DNA from: a virus
IMG/VR virus record: IMGVR_UViG_3300033571_001271
Span: 1 to 22,412 of that record
Direction: 5' to 3' (one strand)
DNA: 22,412 bases
The notes under the pieces were generated by a model. The model was not told the DNA's origin. It saw only the letters and a program-made list of their open reading frames with translations, and searched no databases. Shown here in pieces: positions 8,077 through 15,159 of the stretch. Positions within the stretch are counted from its first letter, which is position 1. Every line of letters begins with the position of its first letter. The position numbers and the translations under genes were made by a program.

Positions 8077-8760
8077 TTAATTTAAAACTGATTCAAATGC
8101 TTTAAAACTACCTGACCAATTGATAAAACTATCGTTTGTCATTGGAATCAAAGTATATGTTGGATAATCGCGCAAAATAACTGGGAATGTCACGCCAGTA
8201 TATGATGAACCGCCCAAAGAAATTGTTGACCCAAATTGACCAATTACGCACTGCATTGTGCTTGTCAATGGCGTAATTAAATTGCGGTGAACTGGAATGC
8301 TTACTGTTGATGCACCGCCTCGCTGAACATCGGCTGTTGCTATGTATGCGTAACGCCCCACTTGGCAAAAATCGCCAGTGCGAACAATGTATGCTGTGCT
8401 AGATATTGACGGCAGATTGCCCAACACCAATGTTTTGTTTATTGATGATGTCTGCCACAAACATGATGCAATTTGACCTGATGTCATATCGCCTTGGTAT
8501 TTGATGTAATTGACCCATCCAGTTGCACCAAAGTTTAAGTATTGTTCAATTGCTTTATCGGCTTGGCGTAATTGCGAAAGCAAAGTGCGGTTTTGAGAAT
8601 AAAGCAAATAATTCATTGGCTTCATTTCAAATGCAAATGGCTGAACAGTTAAAATTTCTGATGTGCTGATGCGCTGATTGCGACTGACAACCTGACCAAC
8701 AAACCTTTGGTCATTAATCCCAACGGATTCAGATATTGATAGTATTGTGGTCAGTGACAT
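8077..8760 (-). CDS. Distal tail / minor tail protein (Dit-like)
   Basis: The product is 227 aa. N-terminal beta strands carry QRFVGQVVSRNQRISTSEIL and LTVQPFAFEMKPM. The central domain has RTGDFCQVGRYAYIATADVQ, then GASTVSIPVHRNLITPL. The C-terminus ends FPVILRDYPTYTLIP and NWSGSFKAFESVLN. A GDfxqxGxxxY..tad block followed by a beta end with dyPxxxL.P and W.G.F is seen in minor tail proteins encoded right after the tape measure in many siphoviruses. Position (9 nt after the tape measure) supports a distal tail ring that connects tube and tip. The family name is inferred. SD AGGATAATTT supports the start. Confidence 0.6.
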   Translation of the reverse strand: MSLTTILSISESVGINDQRFVGQVVSRNQRISTSEILTVQPFAFEMKPMNYLLYSQNRTLLSQLRQADKAIEQYLNFGATGWVNYIKYQGDMTSGQIASCLWQTSSINKTLVLGNLPSISSTAYIVRTGDFCQVGRYAYIATADVQRGGASTVSIPVHRNLITPLTSTMQCVIGQFGSTISLGGSSYTGVTFPVILRDYPTYTLIPMTNDSFINWSGSFKAFESVLN

Positions 8761-8768
8761 AAATTATC

Positions 8769-10823
8769 CTATCTTGACATTGGCAATGCGCGGTTTGCTG
8801 ATTGATTTGCCGCCCATATTGCATCTTTGTTTTTGGCAATAAATTGAACGCCTGATTGCGTATCAATTGCACTCATGTTCTGAATTACTGTGCCATTATA
8901 AATCACTTGTTGCGATGCGCCTAATGCGCTTGATAATTGATGGTTTGGAATAATTGTCCCTGCCGTTTTTGGCACAAACAATTCTGCGCCCCTCTCACCA
9001 ACAATGCTTGGCACTCCAACAGGCGGGTTGCCGCCATCAGCAAAGCCATTTAAAAAAGGATTGTTAAATATATCATATGCGCCAGCGGTTGCACTTACGC
9101 CGCCCGAACTAAACATATCTTTTGCAAAATTTCCCAACATAGAAAATATGCCTGATGCTTGCGCTTTAATTTGCAAACTCAACAAATCTTTAATCATTGA
9201 ACCAATTAAATCTTTAAACGATATTTTGCCTGTCTGAACAAAATTATCCAATGCTTGTTCCATGCTGTTTGCCATTGAATTAAATGCGTCTGAACCAGCT
9301 TGCGCAGAATCCATTGCTCGTTCTTTAAAATTATTAAATGCTCTATCAAACCCAATCTGAAAAGTATTTTCCAATCTTTGCGTTTGTTCTTGCATCTTAA
9401 TTAATTCATCATTTGCTTTTGCGATTTGCTCTATTTGTTCAGGCTCAAACATTGGGTCTTTGCCCAATAAAACAATCCGTTCTTTAAGGTCAAAATATGC
9501 CAATGCTTTTTCGCGCTGTGTGTCAGACAAGCTGGCAATTTGTCTTTCATAATCCAAACGGCGAACTTGAATTTGAACAGCGGCAACCTCATCAGCAATA
9601 GCATCGCGCTGTTTATCTTTTGCATCAATAACTTCGCGCTGTATATCCAATCCCTGTTGTTGGAATTGCAAAATCTTTTCGCCATATTTAATTTGTTGTT
9701 CATCAGCAATTTCTCTGACCTTGTTTAATTTAACAGCAAGGTCATATTCCTCTGCCGTTTTAAGCATTTTTTCTTTTTGTGCCGCTGTTAATTTTTCAAA
9801 TCTGCCGCCTTTTTCAAATTCAAGTGCCAATTTTGCCGCAGTTGATTGTTGCTTTCCAATCTCGGCGGTTTGTAATTGAAGTGTTTTTAATTGTTGCTGA
9901 TATGCGTTTTGTTGTGATTCAATTTGGCTTTGTAATTTTTCACGCGCGGATTTTTCTTTTTCGCTTTCCTCAATCTTGCGAACAATAGGACTGGATTTTA
10001 ATATGTCCGGCGTTATCTGCCCACCTGACATTGGCGTAAATTTACTTTCAGCTTGTGCCTTGCCGCCACCAAATAATGACGCAGTAAACTTCCTAAACTT
10101 TTCGTCTGCCTTAACAAACAAATCAACCAGTTTTTCAAATTTATTGGAAAGCCATAAAATTGATTCGCCCAACCCACCTGATGCGGATGCTTGTAATTTT
10201 CCCCATGAACGCGCTAAAACATCGGCAGATTTTGCAGAATCCAATATTCCGTTTTCTGTTTCTTTTGATATTGATTCAAGATTTTTTAAGTCCTCGGAAA
10301 ATCCTTTTATGTCTAATGTTTTAACAGATTTTCCAAATAAATCCATGCTGACCGCGTTCATGCGAACTTGGTCATTCATTGTTGCCAATTGGCTTATAGC
10401 TTTTTCAAATAATTCTTGCTGGGATAGTTTTGCTAAATCATCAAGCGTAATTCCTAATTCAGCAAATGTTTTTCTTACCTTATCAGAACCTTGTGCGGCT
10501 TCATCAATCTTATTGGTAAACGATGCCAGCATTTTGCCGGAATCCTCTGCTTTGCCGCCATTTAATGTCAATGCTTGGTTTAATTTAATAACTGATGCAA
10601 TGGACATATCATTTGCTTTTGCCACATCATGCAATGCGTCAGCAAATTCAATTGCCTTGTATGCAATCGCACCCATTGCCGCACCAATCGCGCCAATTGT
10701 CGTTGCTGATGATTTGGCTTTGTTTGCAAAATTGACAAGTGCTGTATCAGCTTTCCCCAAATTGGCGGAAAACTGCCCTGCGTCAAGCCCTAAAACAACC
10801 GCCAATCTAGATATAATTGCCAT
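8769..10823 (-). CDS. Tail tape measure protein
   Basis: The product is 684 aa. It sets tail length and is thought to exit first on infection. The N-terminus has LAVVLGLDAGQFSANLGKAD, usual for lambda-H-type proteins, followed by a hydrophobic patch (IGAIGAAMGAIAYKAI). The middle (about 280-500) is Gln-, Lys- and Glu-rich and strongly coiled-coil-like. Near residues 525-560 the block FVQTGKISFKDLIGSMIKDL matches the lambda tape-measure C-terminal domain, and GVPSIVGERGAELFVPKTAG near 605-625 is a widespread tape-measure ending. By the usual 0.15 nm per residue, the tail would be about 100 nm. It starts 1 nt after the G/GT downstream frame stop. Confidence 0.92.
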   Translation of the reverse strand: MAIISRLAVVLGLDAGQFSANLGKADTALVNFANKAKSSATTIGAIGAAMGAIAYKAIEFADALHDVAKANDMSIASVIKLNQALTLNGGKAEDSGKMLASFTNKIDEAAQGSDKVRKTFAELGITLDDLAKLSQQELFEKAISQLATMNDQVRMNAVSMDLFGKSVKTLDIKGFSEDLKNLESISKETENGILDSAKSADVLARSWGKLQASASGGLGESILWLSNKFEKLVDLFVKADEKFRKFTASLFGGGKAQAESKFTPMSGGQITPDILKSSPIVRKIEESEKEKSAREKLQSQIESQQNAYQQQLKTLQLQTAEIGKQQSTAAKLALEFEKGGRFEKLTAAQKEKMLKTAEEYDLAVKLNKVREIADEQQIKYGEKILQFQQQGLDIQREVIDAKDKQRDAIADEVAAVQIQVRRLDYERQIASLSDTQREKALAYFDLKERIVLLGKDPMFEPEQIEQIAKANDELIKMQEQTQRLENTFQIGFDRAFNNFKERAMDSAQAGSDAFNSMANSMEQALDNFVQTGKISFKDLIGSMIKDLLSLQIKAQASGIFSMLGNFAKDMFSSGGVSATAGAYDIFNNPFLNGFADGGNPPVGVPSIVGERGAELFVPKTAGTIIPNHQLSSALGASQQVIYNGTVIQNMSAIDTQSGVQFIAKNKDAIWAANQSANRALPMSR

Positions 10824-10824
10824 T

Positions 10825-11169
10825 TTATTTTATCCCAAACTTGTCAACACTAAATCCATTTGCCTGTGACATAAATAATTTCAATGATTCACTTGCATCC
10901 ACTTCAACATCGGAATACATATAACCATACACATTTCCAATGATTGATTTTAAACTATATGGCGCAGTGTTTGGTGGTCTTATATAATTAAACACGCCAT
11001 TTGTTAATGCGCCAATTGTTGAAATAATTGCTTTGTTTCCAATTATCCCATCCGCATACATAACCATGATTGCAGTAAATGTTTCCTCATCTATTGCATC
11101 AATACTTTCCATTGTGTGTCCATTGAAAACCAAAGCCGCTTTTACTTGCGTTCTCAATGAACCAATTAC
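10825..11169 (-). CDS. -1 frame extension of the tail assembly chaperone (lambda gpT-like part)
   Basis: This frame holds 114 codons after the slip site (V at 11169 to K before TAA at 10827-10825). It is open upstream only to 11190, because a TGA sits at 11193-11191. It has no ATG start; the first possible start is a TTG at 11157, poorly placed. It therefore looks like the distal half of a G-T fusion, made by -1 frameshifting on the heptamer at 11175-11169. The peptide has DAIDEETFTAIMVMYADGII and a Pro-rich segment (YIRPPNTAPYSL). In lambda the fusion (gpGT) binds the tape measure and tube protein during tail assembly, and here the tape measure gene follows at once. The fusion would be about 270 aa. 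Confidence 0.75.
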   Translation of the reverse strand, partial: VIGSLRTQVKAALVFNGHTMESIDAIDEETFTAIMVMYADGIIGNKAIISTIGALTNGVFNYIRPPNTAPYSLKSIIGNVYGYMYSDVEVDASESLKLFMSQANGFSVDKFGIK

Positions 11170-11636
11170 TTTCCCCGCGTTTCTTTGTAATCAGGGGAAA
11201 TTGCATGATTAATTTTTTCCACAAACTCCAATTGAATTGGCAATGGAAATTCAGATTCAATATCAGAATACTCAAGGTCATCCAATGATGAATCCGTTTC
11301 AGGAATTAACAATTTAAAATATTCAACAATTCTATGTTGCAATTCTAATTTTGTAATTGCCGCCTGACGCATACTGCGCCCTTGAATAACAATATCATTT
11401 TCAGTTTTGACAACATCAGGGTCATCAGAAAACTGCAAATCCATAATCATTTCTTTATACATTGCATCAACATCAGCATCATCAGGTAATTTTTTGAAGT
11501 TGTATATTGCCTCTAATTCACCAACCTGCGGAACTCTTACCTTGAATGTGTGACCGCCTAATTCAAATGTTCGGGTCAAAATTTTAATTTTGTTTTTTTC
11601 AAAATTATCACCAAGTGCTTTTCCTAATTTACTCAT
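11166..11636 (-). CDS. Tail assembly chaperone (lambda gpG-like)
   Basis: The product is 156 aa, mainly helical and acidic in the second half (ETDSSLDDLEYSDIESEF). The N-terminal part has RTFELGGHTFKVRVPQVGEL, a small beta unit common in tail assembly chaperones. It lies between the HK97-gp10-like gene (ATGA overlap) and the tape measure, the expected place of lambda gene G. The stop TAA at 11168-11166 directly follows GGGAAAG, so about all chains stop here and a minority should continue in the -1 frame as the longer chaperone. Family assignment relies on location, size, acidic helical character and the slip site. Confidence 0.75.
   Translation of the reverse strand: MSKLGKALGDNFEKNKIKILTRTFELGGHTFKVRVPQVGELEAIYNFKKLPDDADVDAMYKEMIMDLQFSDDPDVVKTENDIVIQGRSMRQAAITKLELQHRIVEYFKLLIPETDSSLDDLEYSDIESEFPLPIQLEFVEKINHAISPDYKETRGK
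11169..11175 (-). promoter_or_regulatory. Programmed -1 ribosomal frameshift site GGGAAAG
   Basis: On the minus strand the zero-frame codons are CGG GGA AAG TAA, so the heptamer G GGA AAG fits X XXY YYZ and is the same as the published lambda G/GT heptamer. A -1 slip allows both tRNAs to re-pair on GGG AAA. The zero-frame stop follows at once. The -1 frame is open only from 11190 onward, and this is the only slippery heptamer in that short window. I did not find an obvious downstream pseudoknot, which lambda also lacks. Confidence 0.8.
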
Positions 11637-12166
11637 TTTGCGTTCTTACTCCTATATTGTTCAATTTTGTTTTTTAATATCATTCCCAAGCGATTTGTAA
11701 CATCAAAAACATTTCCTTCTAAAGCTGGTCGCAAAAATGGCTTGGCTGGCATTTTTGCTGTTCCAAATTCGTTTGCTACTGCTCTTGCATCATATCCTTT
11801 TTCTCTAAAAAACTTTTTCTTTTCTTTTTTTGACATTCCCTGTGTTTGTTTTTTTAACTTTGGTGGAATTTGTTTTGTTGCTACAAATGCAACAACATTG
11901 TCATTTCTAGAAATATATTTTGATTTTCTATCACGCGCAGTTGGTCGTTTTCCCTGTATTCCAAGCGTTGTTTTTAGTTTCCCAGTGTCAACAGGCGCAA
12001 GCAATCTTGCCGCATTTAATACTGGAATCATTGCGTCTTTAACTGCCGGAATTAAAACTTTTGAACGCGATTCTTTATCACCAATTTCTGATGCAAGCTG
12101 TTTGAAAACTTCTTGGGTTTCTTTTAAACCTTCAACAGTAACAGTGCTTTTATCAGCCATTTTCAT
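11633..12166 (-). CDS. HK97 gp10-like family protein
   Basis: The product is 177 aa. It contains VTVEGLKETQEVFKQLA at the start, ARLLAPVDTGKLKTTLG (55-70), a basic stretch (KLKKQTQGMSKKEKKKFF) and VANEFGTAKMPAKPFLRPAL. The pattern of VDTGxLxxSL, then EFGTxxMPAxPFLRPAL is typical of HK97-gp10-like proteins that act at the head-tail joint or tail terminator. In most HK97-type clusters this gene precedes the tail-tube gene, but here it lies between the tube genes and the chaperone. ATG at 12166 overlaps the preceding gene by 14 nt; an ATG two codons later is an alternative. Confidence 0.8.
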   Translation of the reverse strand: MKMADKSTVTVEGLKETQEVFKQLASEIGDKESRSKVLIPAVKDAMIPVLNAARLLAPVDTGKLKTTLGIQGKRPTARDRKSKYISRNDNVVAFVATKQIPPKLKKQTQGMSKKEKKKFFREKGYDARAVANEFGTAKMPAKPFLRPALEGNVFDVTNRLGMILKNKIEQYRSKNAK

Positions 12167-12407
12167 TTCGCTTAATCAATTTGTTGTATAACTCATTGTT
12201 TAATGCAACAACATATGCAACCACCTCATCAGGCGATAATTTGTCAGCATGATTCACTGCAATTTTATACGCCAAATCAATTCCTGAAATTCTTTGTTCC
12301 TGAAATCCAAACCAATTTTTTTGACCGCTTTTTGATTGTGCAATTAAAAATGTCAATAAATCACTTGATGATTTTATTTCAACCGATTGCATATCTTGTT
12401 TTGTCAT
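12153..12407 (-). CDS. Small hypothetical protein before the gp10-like gene
   Basis: The product is 84 aa and not recognised. It begins MTKQDMQSVEIKSSSDLLTF and has helical composition, with SPDEVVAYVVALNNELYNKL at the C-terminal end. There is no membrane segment or metal site. It overlaps the gp10-like gene by 14 nt and lies 6 nt after the 76-aa gene, so it is very probably part of the tail operon. A small chaperone or tail-assembly accessory role is possible from position only. Its SD is weak, suggesting coupling to the gene before it. Confidence 0.55.
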   Translation of the reverse strand: MTKQDMQSVEIKSSSDLLTFLIAQSKSGQKNWFGFQEQRISGIDLAYKIAVNHADKLSPDEVVAYVVALNNELYNKLIKRNENG

Positions 12408-12413
12408 AATTAA

Positions 12414-12644
12414 TTACTCGTCATCAGCAACAATTTTTGGTGCTTTTGGTTTTGCAACCTTTTCAGAATCATCAGTTGCAGATTGCAATAAAAGATTCAA
12501 AACAACGCCCTCTGCGGTATCGCTATCAGTTTTTGCCAATTCAGCCAAGATTTCAGATTTGCCAAATTGATATGTTTTTGCTTCGGCTTTTATATCGCCA
12601 TATGAATTGGATAATGTTTCAATTGCCTGTTTTAAAGTTGTCAT
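12414..12644 (-). CDS. Small hypothetical protein after the tail-tube genes
   Basis: The product is 76 aa and not recognised. It has a helical middle (GKSEILAELAKTDSDTAEGV), then an acidic-basic tail (KVAKPKAPKIVADDE). A good SD (AAGGAACAAAC before ATG) follows a terminator-like hairpin, so it opens a separate translational unit after the two tube genes. Its size and place suit a small tail-assembly protein, but no family motif is seen. Confidence 0.6.
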   Translation of the reverse strand: MTTLKQAIETLSNSYGDIKAEAKTYQFGKSEILAELAKTDSDTAEGVVLNLLLQSATDDSEKVAKPKAPKIVADDE

Positions 12645-12660
12645 GTTTGTTCCTTAAATT

Positions 12661-12685
12661 AATAAGCCCCTTGCGGGGCATTTAT
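12661..12685 (-). terminator. Terminator-like hairpin after the second tail-tube gene
   Basis: On the minus strand GCCCC-GCAA-GGGGC forms a 5-bp GC stem with a GNRA-type tetraloop, flanked by AATAA and TTATT arms that can extend it with a small bulge, then TTATTAATTT. It starts at the stop of the second tube gene. It is short but GC-rich in an AT-rich setting, and fits a leaky intrinsic terminator that would lower expression of the 76-aa and later tail genes relative to the abundant tube proteins. Confidence 0.6.
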
Positions 12686-13203
12686 TAGTTGTTTGACCAT
12701 CCGTATTGATTACCGCGTGGGTGAACTGTGAATGTGCATTTCGCTTCCGCGCCGGGATTTGGGTCAATTTGGAATTGGCTTACACGACCATTGAACGCAT
12801 ATGCAATTGTGTTTGTTCCGTCAACAGCGGCAACAACAAATGTTCTATCAACAACACCACTATACGCATCAGAACGGATTTGCAATAAAGCTGTGTCCGC
12901 TGGATTCCATGCGGCAGTGATAGTCATTGAAGTTGGTGCAGATTGTGTTGGGATTTTATCGCTTTGGCGTGAACCAGCAACAGAATAGTTTGCCACTGCA
13001 TCATCCTGACCAAATGCAGGAATTGCCTCAACAGGAACTAAAACACCATTTGCGCCTGTGCCGTTTGCTGTTGTACCAACAATTGCGGCAACCTGTGCTG
13101 TCCAAACAGACAAGTTTGCAGTTGTTAATGGTGTTGGCGTTGCGGCTGATTGCATCCACAATGATGCTGAAAAGCCCGGTAAAATTTTATTTGGAACTGC
13201 CAT
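12685..13203 (-). CDS. Major tail (tube) protein, copy 2
   Basis: The product is 172 aa and is a close paralogue of the gene just upstream. From residue 58 to the end about 86% of positions match copy 1, including AIPAFGQDDAVANY and VAGSRQSDKIPTQSAPTSMT. The N-terminal 28 residues match at about 75%, but residues 29-57 form a different, longer Gly/Thr/Asn-rich segment. A tail-tube role is inferred from size, place between tail completion and chaperone genes, and tandem duplication. SD AAGGGGAATAATT gives strong initiation. DNA of the two copies differs at many synonymous sites, so the duplication is not recent. Confidence 0.8.
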   Translation of the reverse strand: MAVPNKILPGFSASLWMQSAATPTPLTTANLSVWTAQVAAIVGTTANGTGANGVLVPVEAIPAFGQDDAVANYSVAGSRQSDKIPTQSAPTSMTITAAWNPADTALLQIRSDAYSGVVDRTFVVAAVDGTNTIAYAFNGRVSQFQIDPNPGAEAKCTFTVHPRGNQYGWSNN

Positions 13204-13218
13204 AATTATTCCCCTTAA

Positions 13219-13713
13219 TTAAGCGTTATTGCACCAACCATATTGGTTGCCACGCGGATGAATTGTAAATGTGCATTTTGTTTCAGCACCCGGATTTGGG
13301 TCAATTTGGAATTGTGACACTCTGCCATTGAATGAATAATAAACAATGTTTGTGCCATCAGTTGCGGCAATAACAAAAGTGCGGTCAACAGTGCCGCTAT
13401 ATGCGTCAGCACGAATTTGCAAAATTACTGAATCGCTTGGATTCCAAGCCGCAGTAATTGTCATGGATGTTGGTGCAGACTGTGTTGGAATCTTGTCAGA
13501 TTGACGGCTTCCTGCCACGCCATAATTTGCAACCGCATCATCTTGTCCAAAAGCTGGGATTGCCTCAACATTTAATTGATTGCCTGACACTGCAATTGGA
13601 GAAACACTGCCAACAGTTGCAAGCTGTGTTGTTGTCAATGGTGTTGGTGTTGCACCTGATTGCGCATACATGGTTGCGCTAAATCCCGGTAATACTTTAT
13701 TTGGTAATGCCAT
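13219..13713 (-). CDS. Major tail (tube) protein, copy 1
   Basis: The product is 164 aa, beginning MALPNKVLPGFSATM. It is followed after 15 nt by its paralogue. Conserved core strings include VEAIPAFGQDDAVANY, NGRVSQFQIDPNPGA and IHPRGNQYGW. The variable part is residues 29-48, nine residues shorter than in copy 2. SD AAAGGAAATGAAAA precedes the ATG. Tail tubes of siphoviruses are usually hexameric rings of one protein; here two proteins could alternate, mix, or occupy different parts of the tube. Tail-tube identity rests on gene order and is not proved by a motif I recognise. Confidence 0.8.
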   Translation of the reverse strand: MALPNKVLPGFSATMYAQSGATPTPLTTTQLATVGSVSPIAVSGNQLNVEAIPAFGQDDAVANYGVAGSRQSDKIPTQSAPTSMTITAAWNPSDSVILQIRADAYSGTVDRTFVIAATDGTNIVYYSFNGRVSQFQIDPNPGAETKCTFTIHPRGNQYGWCNNA

Positions 13714-13752
13714 TTTTCATTTCCTTTTTTTCAAAAATTAAAAAGTAATGTC

Positions 13753-14175
13753 TTATGTTGGAATATCAATGGTGCAATCAAGAACTATTTGATTCAAACC
13801 AATCTCATTATCGTATGTGTTAAAAAGCCAATCAACATCAGCTTTTGAAATATAAAATCCACCATCCAATACATTTCCAAACATCCCTGAAAATCCATGC
13901 AATGCTTGCAAAATTGTATTTGATATATCAAAACATTGATTCATATTTTGCGCATATATATTAACCTGAAAAATTGGTCGGTCAATACCTTTAACGCTTT
14001 GCGTTGAACCAGTGTAAACCGGCTGATGAATGTTCCTTAATGTCCATGTAATAAAAGCTGGCTCTGTCGCAAAATTTCTATTAAAACTAGCATATACAGG
14101 AATTGGCGAAACAATACTTGCCAATTTGTATTGAACAGCTTTGCCAATATTAATTGGATTGTTTTGTGAAGTCAT
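13753..14175 (-). CDS. Tail completion / terminator protein (DUF3168-like)
   Basis: The product is 140 aa. N-terminal NPINIGKAVQYKLASIVSPI, a strand-rich middle with RPIFQVNIYAQNMNQCFDIS, then TILQALHGFSGMFGNVL, and end VDWLFNTYDNEIGLNQIVLD, fit DUF3168-like tail completion proteins. Its place between the head-tail adaptor and tube genes is the usual one. It overlaps the adaptor stop by ATGA. The product is expected to cap the tail tube and join it to the head. Confidence 0.7.
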   Translation of the reverse strand: MTSQNNPINIGKAVQYKLASIVSPIPVYASFNRNFATEPAFITWTLRNIHQPVYTGSTQSVKGIDRPIFQVNIYAQNMNQCFDISNTILQALHGFSGMFGNVLDGGFYISKADVDWLFNTYDNEIGLNQIVLDCTIDIPT

Positions 14176-14516
14176 ATTGTCACCACTGGGTCATTTCTGT
14201 AACAACGCAAAATAACATGCTGTCTGTCATTTGTTTCAATTGCACCAGCGATTCGCCAATCCAAGTTGCGATATGTTAATGAATACAAGTTTTGGTTTTC
14301 CACAATGTCTTTCATCCACCTTGTAAAATTAAACTTAAATTCAATCAAATCAGCATAAACGCGATATTTTTCCGTAATTGAAACGGAATTTGACACTTCA
14401 CTGACAATAGCCATGCCATGAAATTTTAATGTTTTTATTGTTGATTGCTGTCCCAATGTATCAACACCAAAACTTAAATCAAAAACATCAACAGGTTCAT
14501 ATCTTGCGATTGTCAT
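14172..14516 (-). CDS. Head-tail adaptor / head closure protein
   Basis: The product is 114 aa, beta-rich. It has VYADLIEFKFNFTRWMKDIV, then LYSLTYRNLDWRIAGAIETN and RQHVILRCYR. This order recalls phage head-tail joining proteins (SPP1 gp16-type), where a central strand region ends in Wx(I)xG and a final ILRC strand. It overlaps the connector stop by one nt (TAATG) and the completion gene by 4 nt. It is expected to close the connector below the portal. Confidence 0.65.
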   Translation of the reverse strand: MTIARYEPVDVFDLSFGVDTLGQQSTIKTLKFHGMAIVSEVSNSVSITEKYRVYADLIEFKFNFTRWMKDIVENQNLYSLTYRNLDWRIAGAIETNDRQHVILRCYRNDPVVTI

Positions 14517-15157
14517 TACATCACCAAATCTTTATATGGTCGCAATAAAACATCCACGCCATATGGTATCTTTTGCAATTTTGTCAAAGTTGTTTCTGAC
14601 CGATTGTTATATAAATGCGTCAATAACAATAATCCAGCCTGTTTAATTACAGGATACTGTGACAATATACTTGGGTTTACAGTGTATTCAACAATCACTG
14701 GGTTTGTTCTTAATGTTGAAACATTGGATGGGAAACCACCGGAAACCACAACGCGATTTCCAGTTTGGTCATAAAAGTAATTGTTTGATGCCAAGGTCAC
14801 TAATACATTGTCAGAATTGTAATATTTGACAGCATTAATTACTGTTTGCCCCATTGATGTTTCAGGTAAATCCAAATTGGCTGGCGTGCTATATTGCCAA
14901 GGATTGCCATAATAAACACGATATGTTATTGAAAATATTGGTTTGCCCAAATAATCCTCAATGTGCATCCTTGTTGCTAAATCAAGCGTTTGCAATAAAT
15001 CATCTTGCGATTCATCACCATATAAATTTAATTGCTCTGTGATTTCAGCAAAGGTCAACCATTGCGTCTGAATGTCGCGTGTAACCTGTTCAATCTTTTC
15101 ATAATTGAACGGATTGCGATTTGACGCAAATGGAAGTGTGCCAATTTGGTTTGCCAT
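14516..15157 (-). CDS. Head-tail connector protein (HK97 gp6-like)
   Basis: The product is 213 aa. It has LLQTLDLATRMHIEDYLGKP (about 54-73), and near the C-terminus IKQAGLLLLTHLYNNRSETT then IPYGVDVLLRPYKDLVM. The pattern A..xIExYlGkpl, followed by A.lLLxxhlYxNR and iPxGVxxLLxPYr, is typical of gp6-like connectors that form a ring under the portal. The start is 2 nt after the second capsid gene stop. Confidence 0.88.
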   Translation of the reverse strand: MANQIGTLPFASNRNPFNYEKIEQVTRDIQTQWLTFAEITEQLNLYGDESQDDLLQTLDLATRMHIEDYLGKPIFSITYRVYYGNPWQYSTPANLDLPETSMGQTVINAVKYYNSDNVLVTLASNNYFYDQTGNRVVVSGGFPSNVSTLRTNPVIVEYTVNPSILSQYPVIKQAGLLLLTHLYNNRSETTLTKLQKIPYGVDVLLRPYKDLVM

Positions 15158-15159
15158 TA

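Noticed and set aside
9976-10869. Plus-strand open frame of 297 aa
   Set aside because: It lies fully antisense to the well-supported tape measure gene, and its length is explained by codon bias of that gene. No SD or family motif is seen.
11099-11281. Minus-strand 60-aa frame across the chaperone/slip region
   Set aside because: It lies in the third frame, is overlapped by two better supported frames, and is not reachable by the -1 slip.
11667-12191. Plus-strand open frame of 174 aa
   Set aside because: It mirrors the gp10-like gene on the other strand and has no independent support.
12685-13713. Tube-gene pair as an assembly duplication
   Set aside because: The copies differ at many synonymous sites and in the N-terminal patch, so they are two real genes and not a sequencing or assembly repeat.
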